Below are positions 26,609-36,058 of a DNA stretch of 64,000 bases, piece by piece. A program made the position numbers and the translations under genes. A model generated the notes under the pieces. That model did not search any database. It saw only the letters and a list, made by a program, of their open reading frames with translations, and was not told the DNA's origin. Each line of letters starts with the position of its first letter. Within the stretch, counting starts at the first letter, position 1. This stretch comes from Marinobacter daqiaonensis (lineage in GTDB: Bacteria > Pseudomonadota > Gammaproteobacteria > Pseudomonadales > Oleiphilaceae): positions 1,895,272-1,959,271 of the forward strand of contig NZ_FOYW01000001.1 in NCBI RefSeq assembly GCF_900115285.1. The letters run 5' to 3'.

Positions 26609-27330
26609 TGTCACGAATCTCCAGTTGTTTTTGTTATGCGAGATATTGGGGGTGAAGCACCCCCGCCCGAGAGATCCGTCTGCCCGCGCTCTGTGAGCAT
26701 TCCTTGTTGAATTTCCCCTTCCCTGCATTCGGCCACTTCGTAGCCCTGCCGGAACTTATCTTCCCTTAAGCGTTCTCGTATCCGCGTGCTGGCTCTCTAT
26801 TGCTTCCGGCACTATCGTTTTACTTGAGTCTAGATCAATCCGACCGCAAACGTTAACAACCTAGTCAAAGGTCTCATCGCCATGTCCACGGCATCGCTTC
26901 GGAAGATCATTGCTACTCCGCCACCACTTCATAAACCTGTGCGAAAAGCGACAGAATGCCGCTGTTACTCTCGCGCCAGACGCGTAATGCATCTTCGAGG
27001 ATCGGGGGAATCAGAGAAGTATCGATAGAGTCAGATCATTCGACCAATATCGTCTGGATGATTCTGTCCGCGGAGGAAGCCCTAGCGTGCAGCAGCCGCA
27101 TTCGGAGTGTCATATTTGAAGAATACTTTGCGGCTGAGGAAGGGATCAGCAAAACACCCTGCGCTAAGCCGGTGTAATCGCACTGCTGGCGGCCGCTGCC
27201 ATCGTGCCCCTTGCGTGCCTTTGCCTAAATTGCGAATAGCTGGTGCTTTAAACGTGGCTACCAGGATCCGATTCCAGTCCGTACATCCTGGTTCAAGGTC
27301 GAAGGATCTGTCCCGGGTTAAAAAAGCGAA
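26609..27330. other. 722-base region without a convincing gene
   Basis: Short frames exist (26956-27177 and 27107-27388), but their translations are basic, Cys/Arg/Ser-rich and family-less, with no ribosome-binding site. Base composition is more AT-rich than the surrounding genes. The left end must hold the promoter of the PHB depolymerase gene. Nothing else is recognisable. Confidence 0.5.
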
Positions 27331-28125
27331 TTACCGGTCTTGCCATCCAGGAGCACGTTTCTCCAGAAACGCGCAGATTCCTTCCTGAGCATCCGCGGCC
27401 TCCAGATTGGCTACCATCACTTCCGACGTGTATTCGTAGGCATCCGTCAGCCCCATTTCCAACTGCCGGTAAAAGGCCTCTTTGCCAATCCTGAGGGTAT
27501 GACTGGATTTTGCAGCAATGGTAGACGCCATTTCGTGAATGGTCTGGTCCAGGTTTTCCCCGGAGACCACCCGATTAACGAGTCCCATTTCTTCGGCGCG
27601 CTGGGCACTGATCATCTCCCCTGTCAGCAGCATCTCCATGGCGTGTTTCCGGGAAACGTTACGGGAAAGGGCAACCATGGGTGTCGAGCAGAACAGCCCG
27701 ATGTTGACTCCCGGCGTCGCGAATCTCGCCGAGTCCGACGCAACCGCCAGGTCACAGCTCGCAATCAGCTGACAGCCCGCAGCTGTGGCGACGCCTGCTG
27801 CCCTTGCGATAACAGGCTGGGGCAGCTGAATGATCTGCTGCATGACTTTGCTGCAGAGCCGGAACAGCTCCTGCAGCGCAGCCTTCTGGTCAAGTTGCTC
27901 CCGTATTTCCCGCAGATCATGCCCGGCGCAGAATACATTTCCTTTTGCAGCAAGAACCACAACACGGGTTTCGTCATCTCCGGCGAGTTCCTCCAAAGCG
28001 ACCGATAGCGACTCCAGCATTGCCATGGACAGGCTGTTCCGACGTTCAGGCTGATTAAGCGTAAGGGTCGTAATGCCAGCTGGAGTACTTTCTCGGAGAA
28101 TCAGTGGTGCTTCTGGATCAGTCAT
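27331..28125 (-). CDS. Enoyl-CoA hydratase/isomerase family protein (ECHDC3-like)
   Basis: A 264-residue crotonase-fold protein. It has the oxyanion-hole region FCAGHDLREI and the second glycine-rich turn GVATAAGCQLIASCDLA. At the two positions that carry catalytic Glu in true hydratases (rat Glu144 and Glu164) it has Gln (in GCQL) and Gly (in TPGVNIG). It therefore probably does not hydrate enoyl-CoA in the usual way and resembles the ECHDC3 group, whose chemistry is not clear to me. The C-terminal block CAFLEKRAPGWQ is typical of the superfamily. Confidence 0.85.
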   Translation of the reverse strand: MTDPEAPLILRESTPAGITTLTLNQPERRNSLSMAMLESLSVALEELAGDDETRVVVLAAKGNVFCAGHDLREIREQLDQKAALQELFRLCSKVMQQIIQLPQPVIARAAGVATAAGCQLIASCDLAVASDSARFATPGVNIGLFCSTPMVALSRNVSRKHAMEMLLTGEMISAQRAEEMGLVNRVVSGENLDQTIHEMASTIAAKSSHTLRIGKEAFYRQLEMGLTDAYEYTSEVMVANLEAADAQEGICAFLEKRAPGWQDR

Positions 28126-28370
28126 GGGCTACCTCCGGGGAATCTATTGTTTATTCTTTATACCGCCTCTCAGGATAACAAACCACGCATTTGCTGAAGG
28201 CGGGAAGAATTCCAGGAGCGGACAGGGCCGCCCACCAGTCAGCTCCCGAACCCGGCTCAAGCCAGGATTAGACCCGGAGCCTGCACCTGCCTTAGAATTC
28301 GAGTCCTTAAACGCTGGCTGACCAAAATTGCCTGCACGTTCATATTGAGACACGACACATTCACAATCCA

Positions 28371-28467
28371 GTCGACAGGGGAGTCCCGGCCAGCCAGGCC
28401 GGGGCTGAGAGTGTCACAGACAGACCCTGGAACCTGATCCGGATCATTCCGGCGGAGGAAGAGCGAC
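28371..28467 (+). promoter_or_regulatory. TPP riboswitch (THI element)
   Basis: The hallmark CTGAGA is at 28405-28410 and ACCCTGGAACCTGATCCGG begins near 28424, followed by the ATTCCGGCGGAGGAAG end. These match the thiamine pyrophosphate aptamer. GTCG at 28371 can pair with CGAC at 28464 to close P1. The Shine-Dalgarno GGAGGA (28454-28459) lies inside the 3' part of the aptamer, nine bases before the symporter ATG. Ligand binding should hide it and block translation. No terminator is seen between aptamer and start codon. Confidence 0.95.
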
Positions 28468-29841
28468 ATGATGATGACCCACCTGGCCGCCATTGCTGCG
28501 GCGCTGTGCCTTTTCGTCTGGCTGGGGCTGAGGGCCCGCAGGACAGCTGACGGCATCGACGACTACATGACGGCCCGCAACAGCCAGGGAGCCGCCACGA
28601 TCGGCCTCTCCTTTCTCGCCTCCGGCATGGGGGCCTGGATCCTGTTCGCACCACCGGAAGTAGGTGCCTTTGTTGGCCCGATCGCCCTCGCCGGATATGC
28701 CATCGGCGCGGCGTTGCCATTTATCGTCTTCGCCATGCTCGGCCCTGTTATCCGCAAGCGGCTGCCGGAGGGGCGCAGCATCAGTGAGTTCGCCGAGCGG
28801 CGATTCGGCATCGCCATGCGGCGGTGGGTGTCGGTGATTTCGGTGCTTTACATGCTGTGCTTCCTGGCGGCGGAGCTGACCGCCATCGGAGCCATTACCG
28901 GGCTGCTCTCGGAGCTGAACGGCCAGATCGTGATCATCGGGGTCGCGGTCACCACATTGATCTACACGACCTGGGGGGGACTGAGGGCCAGTCTTGCCAC
29001 CGACCGCTGGCAGGCGTTACTGCTGATGGCGCTGCTGGCTGCCGTTCTGTTCGTGGACTGGAAACACCTGCCCGCCGTGCCGGAGTCTGCCCGGCTGCCC
29101 GGCATCCCCTTCTGGAGTGCCGTCAGCGTCGCTCTTACCCTCGTTCTGGCGGTAACAGCAGCCAACCTGTTCCACCAGGGATACTGGCAGCGGGTCTGGG
29201 CGGCACGGGACAGCGCTTCACTCTGGAAGGGCGCGGTTCTCGGTGGCGGCACCACCATTGTCGTGGTGGCGGTGGTGGGCGCCCTGGGTATGAGTGCCGC
29301 CATGGCGGGTCTTGACCTGGGCGAACCGCCGATTCCGTTCTTCGCCCTGCTCAGCGAGGCGCCGCCATGGCTGGGCGTGGTGGCACTGGTTCTGGCGGTC
29401 ACACTGGTGGCCTCCTCCGTGGATACCCTCCAGAATGGCATCGCATCGCTGGCGGTGGCTGAGAAAGGGGGCCTGACCCTGACCTCCGCCCGCTGGATAA
29501 CGGTTGCTCTGATGGTTCCGGTCGTTGCCCTGGCCATGCAGGGCGTGTCGGTACTCAGGCTTTTCCTGATTGCCGACCTGCTGTGCGCGACGGCCATCAT
29601 CCCGGTTCTGATGGGCTTGTGGCCGCGGGTCACACCAGCCGCCTCCATGGCCGGTGCACTGGCTGGCCTGATCGGCGCGATCCTGCCCAACTGGTTCATG
29701 ACCGGCAGTTTCCTCGAGGCCGTTCATGCCGCCAGCTTCCCGGGTGGGGTCCCGACGCTGGCGCCATTCGCCGGGGCGTTACTGCTATCGGGTGGCATGA
29801 CCCTGGTACTGACCGCTGCGCAGGGTCTTCGATTCGATTGA
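28468..29841 (+). CDS. Sodium:solute symporter family protein under TPP control (probable thiamine-related transporter)
   Basis: A 457-residue membrane protein with about 12-13 hydrophobic helices. The SSS family pattern is seen in DDYMTARNSQGAATIGLSFLASGMGAWILF, followed by GRSISEFAERRFG and YTTWGGLRASL. The gene starts within three consecutive codons ATG ATG ATG, directly behind a TPP riboswitch. ThiV, an SSS member placed under TPP elements in other bacteria, is predicted to take up thiamine or its pyrimidine precursor; this gene fits that idea. The substrate is inferred from the riboswitch alone. It converges on the binding-protein gene 18 bases away. Confidence 0.85.
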   Translation: MMMTHLAAIAAALCLFVWLGLRARRTADGIDDYMTARNSQGAATIGLSFLASGMGAWILFAPPEVGAFVGPIALAGYAIGAALPFIVFAMLGPVIRKRLPEGRSISEFAERRFGIAMRRWVSVISVLYMLCFLAAELTAIGAITGLLSELNGQIVIIGVAVTTLIYTTWGGLRASLATDRWQALLLMALLAAVLFVDWKHLPAVPESARLPGIPFWSAVSVALTLVLAVTAANLFHQGYWQRVWAARDSASLWKGAVLGGGTTIVVVAVVGALGMSAAMAGLDLGEPPIPFFALLSEAPPWLGVVALVLAVTLVASSVDTLQNGIASLAVAEKGGLTLTSARWITVALMVPVVALAMQGVSVLRLFLIADLLCATAIIPVLMGLWPRVTPAASMAGALAGLIGAILPNWFMTGSFLEAVHAASFPGGVPTLAPFAGALLLSGGMTLVLTAAQGLRFD

Positions 29842-29859
29842 CCGGGCGGCGGGGCAATC

Positions 29860-31110
29860 CTACAGGTAGGGGGGCTTGTTCGCCGCGGCGCGCTCCGCTC
29901 GCCATTCCGTCAGGGTCTGTGCGGCCTTCTCGCCTTCGAGGGATCCGACCACCTCGAAGAAATCACTGCGTAGCGGGTCGCTGATCACCTGTTCTCTCTT
30001 CTTACTGCGCACCACGTATATGGTCTGAAGATTCTGGTGGTCAAAGGCGCGCCATTGCTGACGGTCTTTTAGCAACGTGTACTCATAGCCTTCCAGGGCC
30101 CGGATAAGAGCCTGTGTATCGGTGGTTCCGGCACGCTCCACCGCATCCTTGTACTGGTAGATGATGCCATAGGTTGTTGCCGCCGTTGAGGTAGGCCTCA
30201 GGCCGTACTCTTCCGTAAACGCCTCAACAAACTGCTGGCCACGCTCGTAGTCCAGCTGGTATGGGATCATCCACTCCCAGGGCGTGGTCGAGATAAGGTC
30301 TTCCATGATGGTCGCACCCACGTTATGGGCAATCCCCAGTGAAATATTGGGCGATACGATCTTCATTTTGTCCTTCAGGCCCATGTCATGAGCCACATTA
30401 AGCGCTCTCACGAGATCGTCGCCGAATAACACCAGCATTAATATATCGGCCCCACTCGCTTCAGCGGCGGACAGTGCTTTCTGGAAATCCCTGATGAAAG
30501 CCCCTGGAAAAGGCGTCAGTGCGTTTGGGTGGGCCTCTGTATCGGAGGTATTGGTGAAGTTACGCAAAGACGCTTCCGAGGACTTCCCCCAGGTGTAATC
30601 CGCCGTTACGTAGAAGTATTTTGCATCACCGAACGTTTCTGTCAGATAGCTCCCCAGTGCGTTTCCCGTCATCCAGGCGTTGGGGTACTCACGAAACATG
30701 TGATCATGCCCCTCGCTTCCCGTCGTGGCATTCGCGGATGTGGTGGTACCAAAATACAGGCGACCCAGCTCTTTGGCAGCCTTGCCCGAGGCAATGGCAA
30801 CGGCGCTTGAAGCACCGCCGAATAGCATGTCCACGTTTTCCTGTGTGATGAGCTCTCTGGTATTGGCAACACCGCGCTCGGGAGAACCGGCGGTGTTACG
30901 GATGACCAGTTCCACATCCTTGCCGAGAATTCCGCCAGCGCTGTTTATTTCTTCCACGGCCAGGAACGCCGCCAGTCTTTGCTGCAGACCCAGGTCCTTG
31001 TAACGACCGGTTTGCGGATAATTAAAACCGAGTTTGATGGAGTCCGCCCAGCTCGGCAAACTGCACACTAACAATAGAAATCCGGCAAACAGAATCGTTT
31101 TCTTGTTCAT
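29860..31110 (-). CDS. ABC transporter substrate-binding protein, Leu/Ile/Val or amide type (orphan)
   Basis: A 416-residue periplasmic type I binding protein. The signal peptide ends LPSWA near residue 22. The mature start SIKLGFNYPQTGRYKDLG and the motifs AAFLAVEEINSAGGILGKDVELV and MLFGGASSAVAIASGKAA are the PBP1/LivK-like fold. Related proteins bind branched-chain amino acids, amides or urea. No permease or ATPase gene is adjacent. The LivM-like permease end at the right edge of the window is 33 kb away and unrelated by position. Confidence 0.85.
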   Translation of the reverse strand: MNKKTILFAGFLLLVCSLPSWADSIKLGFNYPQTGRYKDLGLQQRLAAFLAVEEINSAGGILGKDVELVIRNTAGSPERGVANTRELITQENVDMLFGGASSAVAIASGKAAKELGRLYFGTTTSANATTGSEGHDHMFREYPNAWMTGNALGSYLTETFGDAKYFYVTADYTWGKSSEASLRNFTNTSDTEAHPNALTPFPGAFIRDFQKALSAAEASGADILMLVLFGDDLVRALNVAHDMGLKDKMKIVSPNISLGIAHNVGATIMEDLISTTPWEWMIPYQLDYERGQQFVEAFTEEYGLRPTSTAATTYGIIYQYKDAVERAGTTDTQALIRALEGYEYTLLKDRQQWRAFDHQNLQTIYVVRSKKREQVISDPLRSDFFEVVGSLEGEKAAQTLTEWRAERAAANKPPYL

Positions 31111-31402
31111 TTATAAATGAGCCTCGTATATTTTCATTATTCGCAATTAAAAAGCCGGATCATTTTATGATAAAAATCAATATCGTTGGTTAATAAACGC
31201 CTCATTATCGTTACAGAGTGTAATCACGCCTTACCAGCCCAGTGGGGCTCCCTTGACCCGAGCTGGTGCCAGGCCGGCTGACTTCCAGGCCCCGGGCCTG
31301 TGTTAGGATCCAATTACACTTTGACATCCAGCATCGTCCACTGAGACTCTGTAGGTGGGCTTACAACCCAGACATGTTCGGAAGCCACGCGAGGGAACAA
31401 CC
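31111..31402. other. Non-coding divergent region between binding protein and usp
   Basis: About 290 AT-richer bases with divergent genes at each end, so it must hold both promoters. A TTGACA occurs at 31321-31326 on the + strand but no matching -10 is placed 17 bases on. No operator was recognised. Confidence 0.4.
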
Positions 31403-31822
31403 ATGTACAGCAAGATACTGGTGCCTGTGGATCTGGCACATAAGGAAAAAATGTCTAAAGCGCTGGATACCGCTACCGACATTGCCAAACATTATCAGGC
31501 CAAACTCTGCTACGTGAGCGTCACAAACACGACACCCTCAGCCGCCGCCCACAACCCCGGAGAGCTGGCAAAAAAGCTTGCTGCCTTCGCGGACGAGCAG
31601 AGCCAGGCCCATGGGGTGAAAGCAGAGAGCAAGGTTATCGAAACCGCCGATACAGCCGTTGAGCTTGATAAAAAGCTTGTTGAGGCCATCAAGGAATCGG
31701 GAGCTGACCTGGTGGTCATGGCCTCACATTCCCCTGGCATCGGCGATAAGCTGCATATTCTCCATTCCAACGGTGCCAATATTGTCAGGCACAGCGATGT
31801 TTCTGTGTTCGTCGTGCGCTAA
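31403..31822 (+). CDS. Universal stress protein, UspA family
   Basis: A 139-residue cytoplasmic protein. ATG 31403 gives MYSKILVPVDLA, the usual Usp N-terminus, and the C-terminal ATP-binding type block G.....HILHSNGANIVRHSDVSVFVVR. The segment VVMASHSPGI corresponds to the conserved V.G.H/S.R region with some change. Usp proteins help cells survive stress. It is followed by a short hairpin and the convergent cupin gene. Confidence 0.9.
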   Translation: MYSKILVPVDLAHKEKMSKALDTATDIAKHYQAKLCYVSVTNTTPSAAAHNPGELAKKLAAFADEQSQAHGVKAESKVIETADTAVELDKKLVEAIKESGADLVVMASHSPGIGDKLHILHSNGANIVRHSDVSVFVVR

Positions 31823-31903
31823 TTTGAGTTAGCCACAGGCATCCCTTGCGGGCCGGGCATGTGAAAATCCCGGAACGTGCGCCACCCTCTCCGTTGACCG
31901 GGG

Positions 31904-31938
31904 GCGTCGTCCCGTGCCCTTGACGGACGGGACGACGC
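31904..31938. repeat. 12-bp inverted repeat between usp and cupin genes
   Basis: GCGTCGTCCCGT (31904-31915) is perfectly complementary to ACGGGACGACGC (31927-31938) across an 11-base loop. It lies just past the cupin stop at 31945, on the side where a terminator is expected, but no T-run follows on either strand. Confidence 0.7.
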
Positions 31939-31944
31939 AAGGGC

Positions 31945-32331
31945 CTACTCGTCGGCATCCGCCTGCTGTTTGGTTTCGTGTTCGGTGCCTGGCGCATGTT
32001 CCGGTGGACAGTACGTCGTGTAGAGCTTCAGCATCGTACTGCCGGCATTGCGGAAATTATGGTAGGACCCGGAAGGCACAATGCTGACGTCACCCGGCCT
32101 GACGGCAACCCTGGTATCACCAATGGTGGCTTCACCTTCCCCCTCTACGAAATAGAGCAGCTGGTCGTGGCCCTCATGGACTTCACCCCCGATTTCGCCG
32201 CCCTCCGGGATCGCCATCAATACCAGTTGGGTATTGTCCCCCGTCCAGATCACCTGGCGGAATTCCGTGTTTTCCCGGGCCATCTCAACAATGGGTAACG
32301 TGGTCCTGCGTACCTCTTTCATGGTCTTCAC
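31945..32331 (-). CDS. Cupin domain protein
   Basis: A 128-residue single-domain cupin. The first motif is GGEVHEGHDQLLYFVEGEGEATIG, with metal-binding HxH-like residues and Glu. The second is PGDVSIVPSGSYHNFRNAG with the His. Residues 1-25 are a helical leader and the C-terminal tail (about 110-128) is polar and Gln/Glu-rich. It binds a metal, but enzyme or sensor function cannot be told from the sequence. It is monocistronic. Confidence 0.82.
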   Translation of the reverse strand: MKTMKEVRRTTLPIVEMARENTEFRQVIWTGDNTQLVLMAIPEGGEIGGEVHEGHDQLLYFVEGEGEATIGDTRVAVRPGDVSIVPSGSYHNFRNAGSTMLKLYTTYCPPEHAPGTEHETKQQADADE

Positions 32332-32725
32332 CTCCGATCGTGACAGTGTTATTTACATCACACGGTAATGACTGCTCATACCGTTACGAGAGGGTTTCAA
32401 TATTCAGCATGGTTATTGTCCCTTAGGCTCTGAATACTCGGGAGCATTCCGGCTCAGGCATTGCCTGCCGGCAAGCACCAGTGGGTTCGGTCGCATCTCT
32501 CAGATTTACAACCACTCCATAAACGCTACGCAGGAATGAGAGCGGCGGATTTTTTGATCTCCAAAGAAAGCGAGGGACCTAAAACCATTGAGCCGGCCGT
32601 TTCCGGGTGTTTATACTCCAACTCCCCTCGACTTTGAGTCTCTGGTCCCCAAGCGGGTAATCAGAAACTTTGCGATTCGTCCACGGCGAAGGGTCGACTT
32701 CTCAAACTTACGAAAAAGGTTACCG
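32332..32725. other. 394-base non-coding region before the nitroreductase gene
   Basis: No convincing gene is seen. An in-frame leader from 32588 to the nitroreductase start is open, but it has no ribosome-binding site and its residues are Arg/Pro-rich, so it is more likely 5' untranslated. A small hairpin TTGCCTGCCGGCAA is at 32461-32474. Confidence 0.4.
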
Positions 32726-33403
32726 ATGAAACTCGATCAGGCAATTCAGGAACGTCGATCCATCCGCGGCTTCACCGACGAACCCGTTTCCCGGGAGCTG
32801 CTTGAGGAGATCATTGCCCTGGCCAACCGCGCGCCTTCCTCCATGAACACCCAGCCCTGGCATCTTCACGTGCTGACAGGAGAGCCACTGGAGCGGGTTC
32901 GTCAGGGCAATACTGAGCGGATGCTCGGTGGCGTTCCACCGACCCGTGAAATCGAAGACTATGGCGCCTACCAGGGGGAACACCGCAAGCGCCAGATCGA
33001 GATTGCCGTACAGCTGTTCGAGGCCATGGGAATAGAGCGCGATGACAAGGAGCGGCGTCAGGACTGGGTCATGCGGGGTTTCCGGCAGTTTGATGCACCC
33101 GTGTCCATCGTCGTCTGTTTTGACAGGGAACTTCTGAATAACACCATTGCCCACTTTGACACTGGCGCCATGACCTATGGCCTGGTGCTGGCGGCCTGGA
33201 GCCGGGGGCTCGGGGCAGTGATCAACGGGCAGGGAATCATGCAAAGCCCAGTGGTGCGGGAAGTCGCCAACATCCCGGAAGATCAGGTCATCCTGACCTG
33301 CGTCGCCCTTGGCTGGCCGGACGATGAATTCGTCGCGAATTCCGTCATCTCCCGCCGACGCCCCATCAGCAACACGGCGCGCTTTCTGGGCTTCGACGAT
33401 TGA
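32726..33403 (+). CDS. Nitroreductase family protein
   Basis: A 225-residue FMN-dependent oxidoreductase. The start ATG 32726 gives MKLDQAIQERRSIRGFTDEPVSRELLEEI, the standard nitroreductase N-terminus with the FMN-phosphate Arg residues (RRSIRGF). NRAPSSMNTQPWH is the conserved flavin-binding block and GLGAVINGQ contributes to the pocket. These enzymes reduce nitro compounds or quinones with NAD(P)H. A longer start at 32588 in the same frame is possible but unsupported. Confidence 0.9.
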   Translation: MKLDQAIQERRSIRGFTDEPVSRELLEEIIALANRAPSSMNTQPWHLHVLTGEPLERVRQGNTERMLGGVPPTREIEDYGAYQGEHRKRQIEIAVQLFEAMGIERDDKERRQDWVMRGFRQFDAPVSIVVCFDRELLNNTIAHFDTGAMTYGLVLAAWSRGLGAVINGQGIMQSPVVREVANIPEDQVILTCVALGWPDDEFVANSVISRRRPISNTARFLGFDD

Positions 33404-33446
33404 AAGAAATGCCTGAAGCCGGGTGTAAAACCGTCCCGGCGCCATC

Positions 33447-35888
33447 TCAGATGCTGTCGGGGCGTGGAATTGCGGATTGCTCAGGAACCTGATCAAGACC
33501 GAACAGCAAATCGTCCAGAGGACAGGGCCGGTGTATTCCGTAGCCCTGCACCCAATGGATACCAAGTTCAGCCACACAATCGCGGATGGCATCGGTCTCG
33601 ACGCATTCTGCCACGGTGCTTCTGCCCATAAGGGAGTCGATTTCACCGATGGACTTCACGATTGAACGGTGTACTTCATTATCGAGCAGATCCCGCACAA
33701 ATACGCCGTCGATCTTTACGAAGTCCACCGGCAGGCTCGTAAGGTATTCGAACGAAGACAGACCGCTACCGAAGTCATCCAGGGCGAACGTGCAACCTCG
33801 CTGGCGGAGTCGCTCGAAGAAATGCCTCGCATCGGCGAGATTCGAGATAGCCGCCGTCTCGGTAATCTCGAAACACAGCTTGCCCGGGTCCACCGGAGAG
33901 TGATCCAGCGCCAGCTCCAGGAAGGCGAGAAAGTCCTCGCGTCCGATGGATTGTCCGGAAAGATTGATGTGGCATGATCCCAGTTGCTCCAGGCGCTGTG
34001 GGTGCTCAGCAAGAGCCTTCAGGGTTGCCCCGACCACCCATCGGTCAATGTCGGGAGCGATGTGGTATCGCTCTGCGGCAGGAAGAAACCGACCCGGTGG
34101 TATCGTGTTTCCATTCAGGTCGAGCATGCGCACGAGTATCTCGCAATGGAGCTTTTCCCCTCCGGCCAGCGATTTTATCCTCTGGGCGTACAGTGTGAAT
34201 CTGTTGGACGTCAGGGCCGCGCGGATCTGGGCCAGGGCTTCCATTTCCGAGCGTCGCGACTGTAGCGCGTGATCGTCCGGTGAATAGAGGACGACCCGAT
34301 TACGGCCATAGTCCTTGGCCATGTAGCAGGCCGTGTCGGCGGCACGGAGCAGATCCGTCGGATCTCGCATGGTTTCGTCGATACAGACGCAGCCGATGCT
34401 GGCACCCATCCGCAGCTGCCTGTCGTCTGAGCTGAACACGTAGCCTTCGATCGCCTCACGGAGCTTCTGCGCGACTTCCACCGCAGCCGTCTCGTTGCAA
34501 TCCAGCAGGATTACGCCGAACTCATCACCGCCAAGCCGAGCCAGGATATCGGACTGCCGGAGTTCCCGCCGTAGCAGCCGGGTGACCTCCTGCAGGACCT
34601 CGTCCCCAGCCAGGTGACCTGCGGTATCGTTCACGACCTTGAACTGATCCAGATCGATGAAGCACAGGGCATGCCGCATCCCCTTTGTATGTGCCTGATG
34701 GATCGCCGCAGCCAGGTGTTTTTCGAATTCATAGCGGTTTATTGTGCCGGTAAGTGCATCATGACGTGCCTGGTAGTGCAGGTTGTGCATCAGGTCCCGG
34801 GCTTCGGTGATATCCTGAACGCCTAGAATCATGTGGGGCCGGCCATGCCAGGTATCTTCAACCCGTGACAGGGAAAACCGGCACCATACCGGGGTATCGT
34901 CCCGGGTCCTGAGCTTGAATTCCTGTGTTTGCGGCGTTTCTCCCGCCAGGAACAGGCTCTCAAGACTATCCGATGCCTGATCCGGATGGAGAAACTCGGC
35001 CAAGTAGCGGCCAGCCAGCTCGTCCCGGGAGTAACCAAGAAGCTCACCCAGTGCGCGATTGGCAGCCACCAGCCTGCCATCGGGTCGCATCTGGGCCATG
35101 CCCATGGCGGCCTGCTCGAAGGTGTCCCGAAACTGTCGCTCTGAGCCGGCGATTCGACGGGTTGCCCACCGGAAAAGCAGGCTGATGGCAACTGCCAATG
35201 CGCCAAACGCAGTGGCTGCGATGACCTGGAGCCAGGACTCGAGGAGCCGGGAACCTTTACCAAGTTCGTCAGTAAACCCGTCCTGCAGGGGTCGCAACTC
35301 CTGCGCAATCCGGCTCACCTCTTCGCGCAGGCTCTTTATTTGCCTCCTGCTGTCGGCGAGATCGGGGCTGTCTAACTGCGCCTCCATTTCGCCAATAATG
35401 GTCTGGAGGCGAAGGATGTATGGGTCCGCCTTTCGCCAATTGGCTATGGCATCACGAATATGGGGTGCGCTCTGGAAATAGCGGAACATCCAGACCATGC
35501 GAGCAGCATCGGCAGGGTGATTTCCTGCGGCGATGAACTGCCTCAGCGCCGCATCGGTGTCTTGCGGCTGTCTTTCCATGGCCTGCCTTGCGCGGAGGTC
35601 GGCCAACGGTACTTCCAGAGCCGCTCTGGCTTGTTCGAGCCAAAGCGGATCCCCGGTATCGGCAGCCCGATCCAGCCAGTAAACGACTTCTTTCTGGGAC
35701 TTCGACCAGTCACTCTCACCTGCCACAAACGCCCTGACAGCCGACTGGATTTCCAGCGCCAGAACCGACAGCCCGAATCCTGCCAACGCGATGAGCGCAA
35801 CGAACAGATAGACTCTGACGGCAGTCTTCCGGGATCGGCGGGGATCCGATTGTGAAGAAGTAACCGATTCTTCCTTACGGTGGCTCAT
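33447..35888 (-). CDS. Membrane PAS-GGDEF-EAL c-di-GMP protein
   Basis: An 813-residue inner-membrane protein. TM1 is at about 24-46, a periplasmic helical region at about 47-222 and TM2 at about 223-243. A PAS domain follows (about 255-370, RLVAANRALGELLGYSRDEL). GGDEF (about 378-540) has intact GGDEF and an RxxD inhibitory site (RQSD). EAL (about 556-800) has EIL in place of EAL, with NLSGQS, ITETA, LDDFGSGLSS, VKIDG, AECVET and VQGYGIHRP kept. Both domains may be active. It ends 43 bases from the convergent nitroreductase gene. Confidence 0.92.
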   Translation of the reverse strand: MSHRKEESVTSSQSDPRRSRKTAVRVYLFVALIALAGFGLSVLALEIQSAVRAFVAGESDWSKSQKEVVYWLDRAADTGDPLWLEQARAALEVPLADLRARQAMERQPQDTDAALRQFIAAGNHPADAARMVWMFRYFQSAPHIRDAIANWRKADPYILRLQTIIGEMEAQLDSPDLADSRRQIKSLREEVSRIAQELRPLQDGFTDELGKGSRLLESWLQVIAATAFGALAVAISLLFRWATRRIAGSERQFRDTFEQAAMGMAQMRPDGRLVAANRALGELLGYSRDELAGRYLAEFLHPDQASDSLESLFLAGETPQTQEFKLRTRDDTPVWCRFSLSRVEDTWHGRPHMILGVQDITEARDLMHNLHYQARHDALTGTINRYEFEKHLAAAIHQAHTKGMRHALCFIDLDQFKVVNDTAGHLAGDEVLQEVTRLLRRELRQSDILARLGGDEFGVILLDCNETAAVEVAQKLREAIEGYVFSSDDRQLRMGASIGCVCIDETMRDPTDLLRAADTACYMAKDYGRNRVVLYSPDDHALQSRRSEMEALAQIRAALTSNRFTLYAQRIKSLAGGEKLHCEILVRMLDLNGNTIPPGRFLPAAERYHIAPDIDRWVVGATLKALAEHPQRLEQLGSCHINLSGQSIGREDFLAFLELALDHSPVDPGKLCFEITETAAISNLADARHFFERLRQRGCTFALDDFGSGLSSFEYLTSLPVDFVKIDGVFVRDLLDNEVHRSIVKSIGEIDSLMGRSTVAECVETDAIRDCVAELGIHWVQGYGIHRPCPLDDLLFGLDQVPEQSAIPRPDSI

Positions 35889-36058
35889 TGGCTGCTGTGT
35901 TCCATTCCTGCTACCCAGTCAGGGCAAGGCGTATCACGGTAGTAGGTTAGCATCGTTCGCTTCAAAAACATGCATTTATCATGCAATTCCGAGTACATCG
36001 GCGCAGGGACGTGGTCTAGATGGCCCCGCAGGGATTATCGGTGGATAGGCTCCCGGTT

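Noticed and set aside
26790-26803. A sigma-54-like TGGC..TTGC pair
   Set aside because: The GG and GC dinucleotides are one base too close for a sigma-54 promoter, and no gene lies downstream in that direction.
26956-27388. Small open frames of 73 and 93 codons on the + strand
   Set aside because: They have no ribosome-binding site, skewed residue content and no family; the second overlaps the crotonase gene end.
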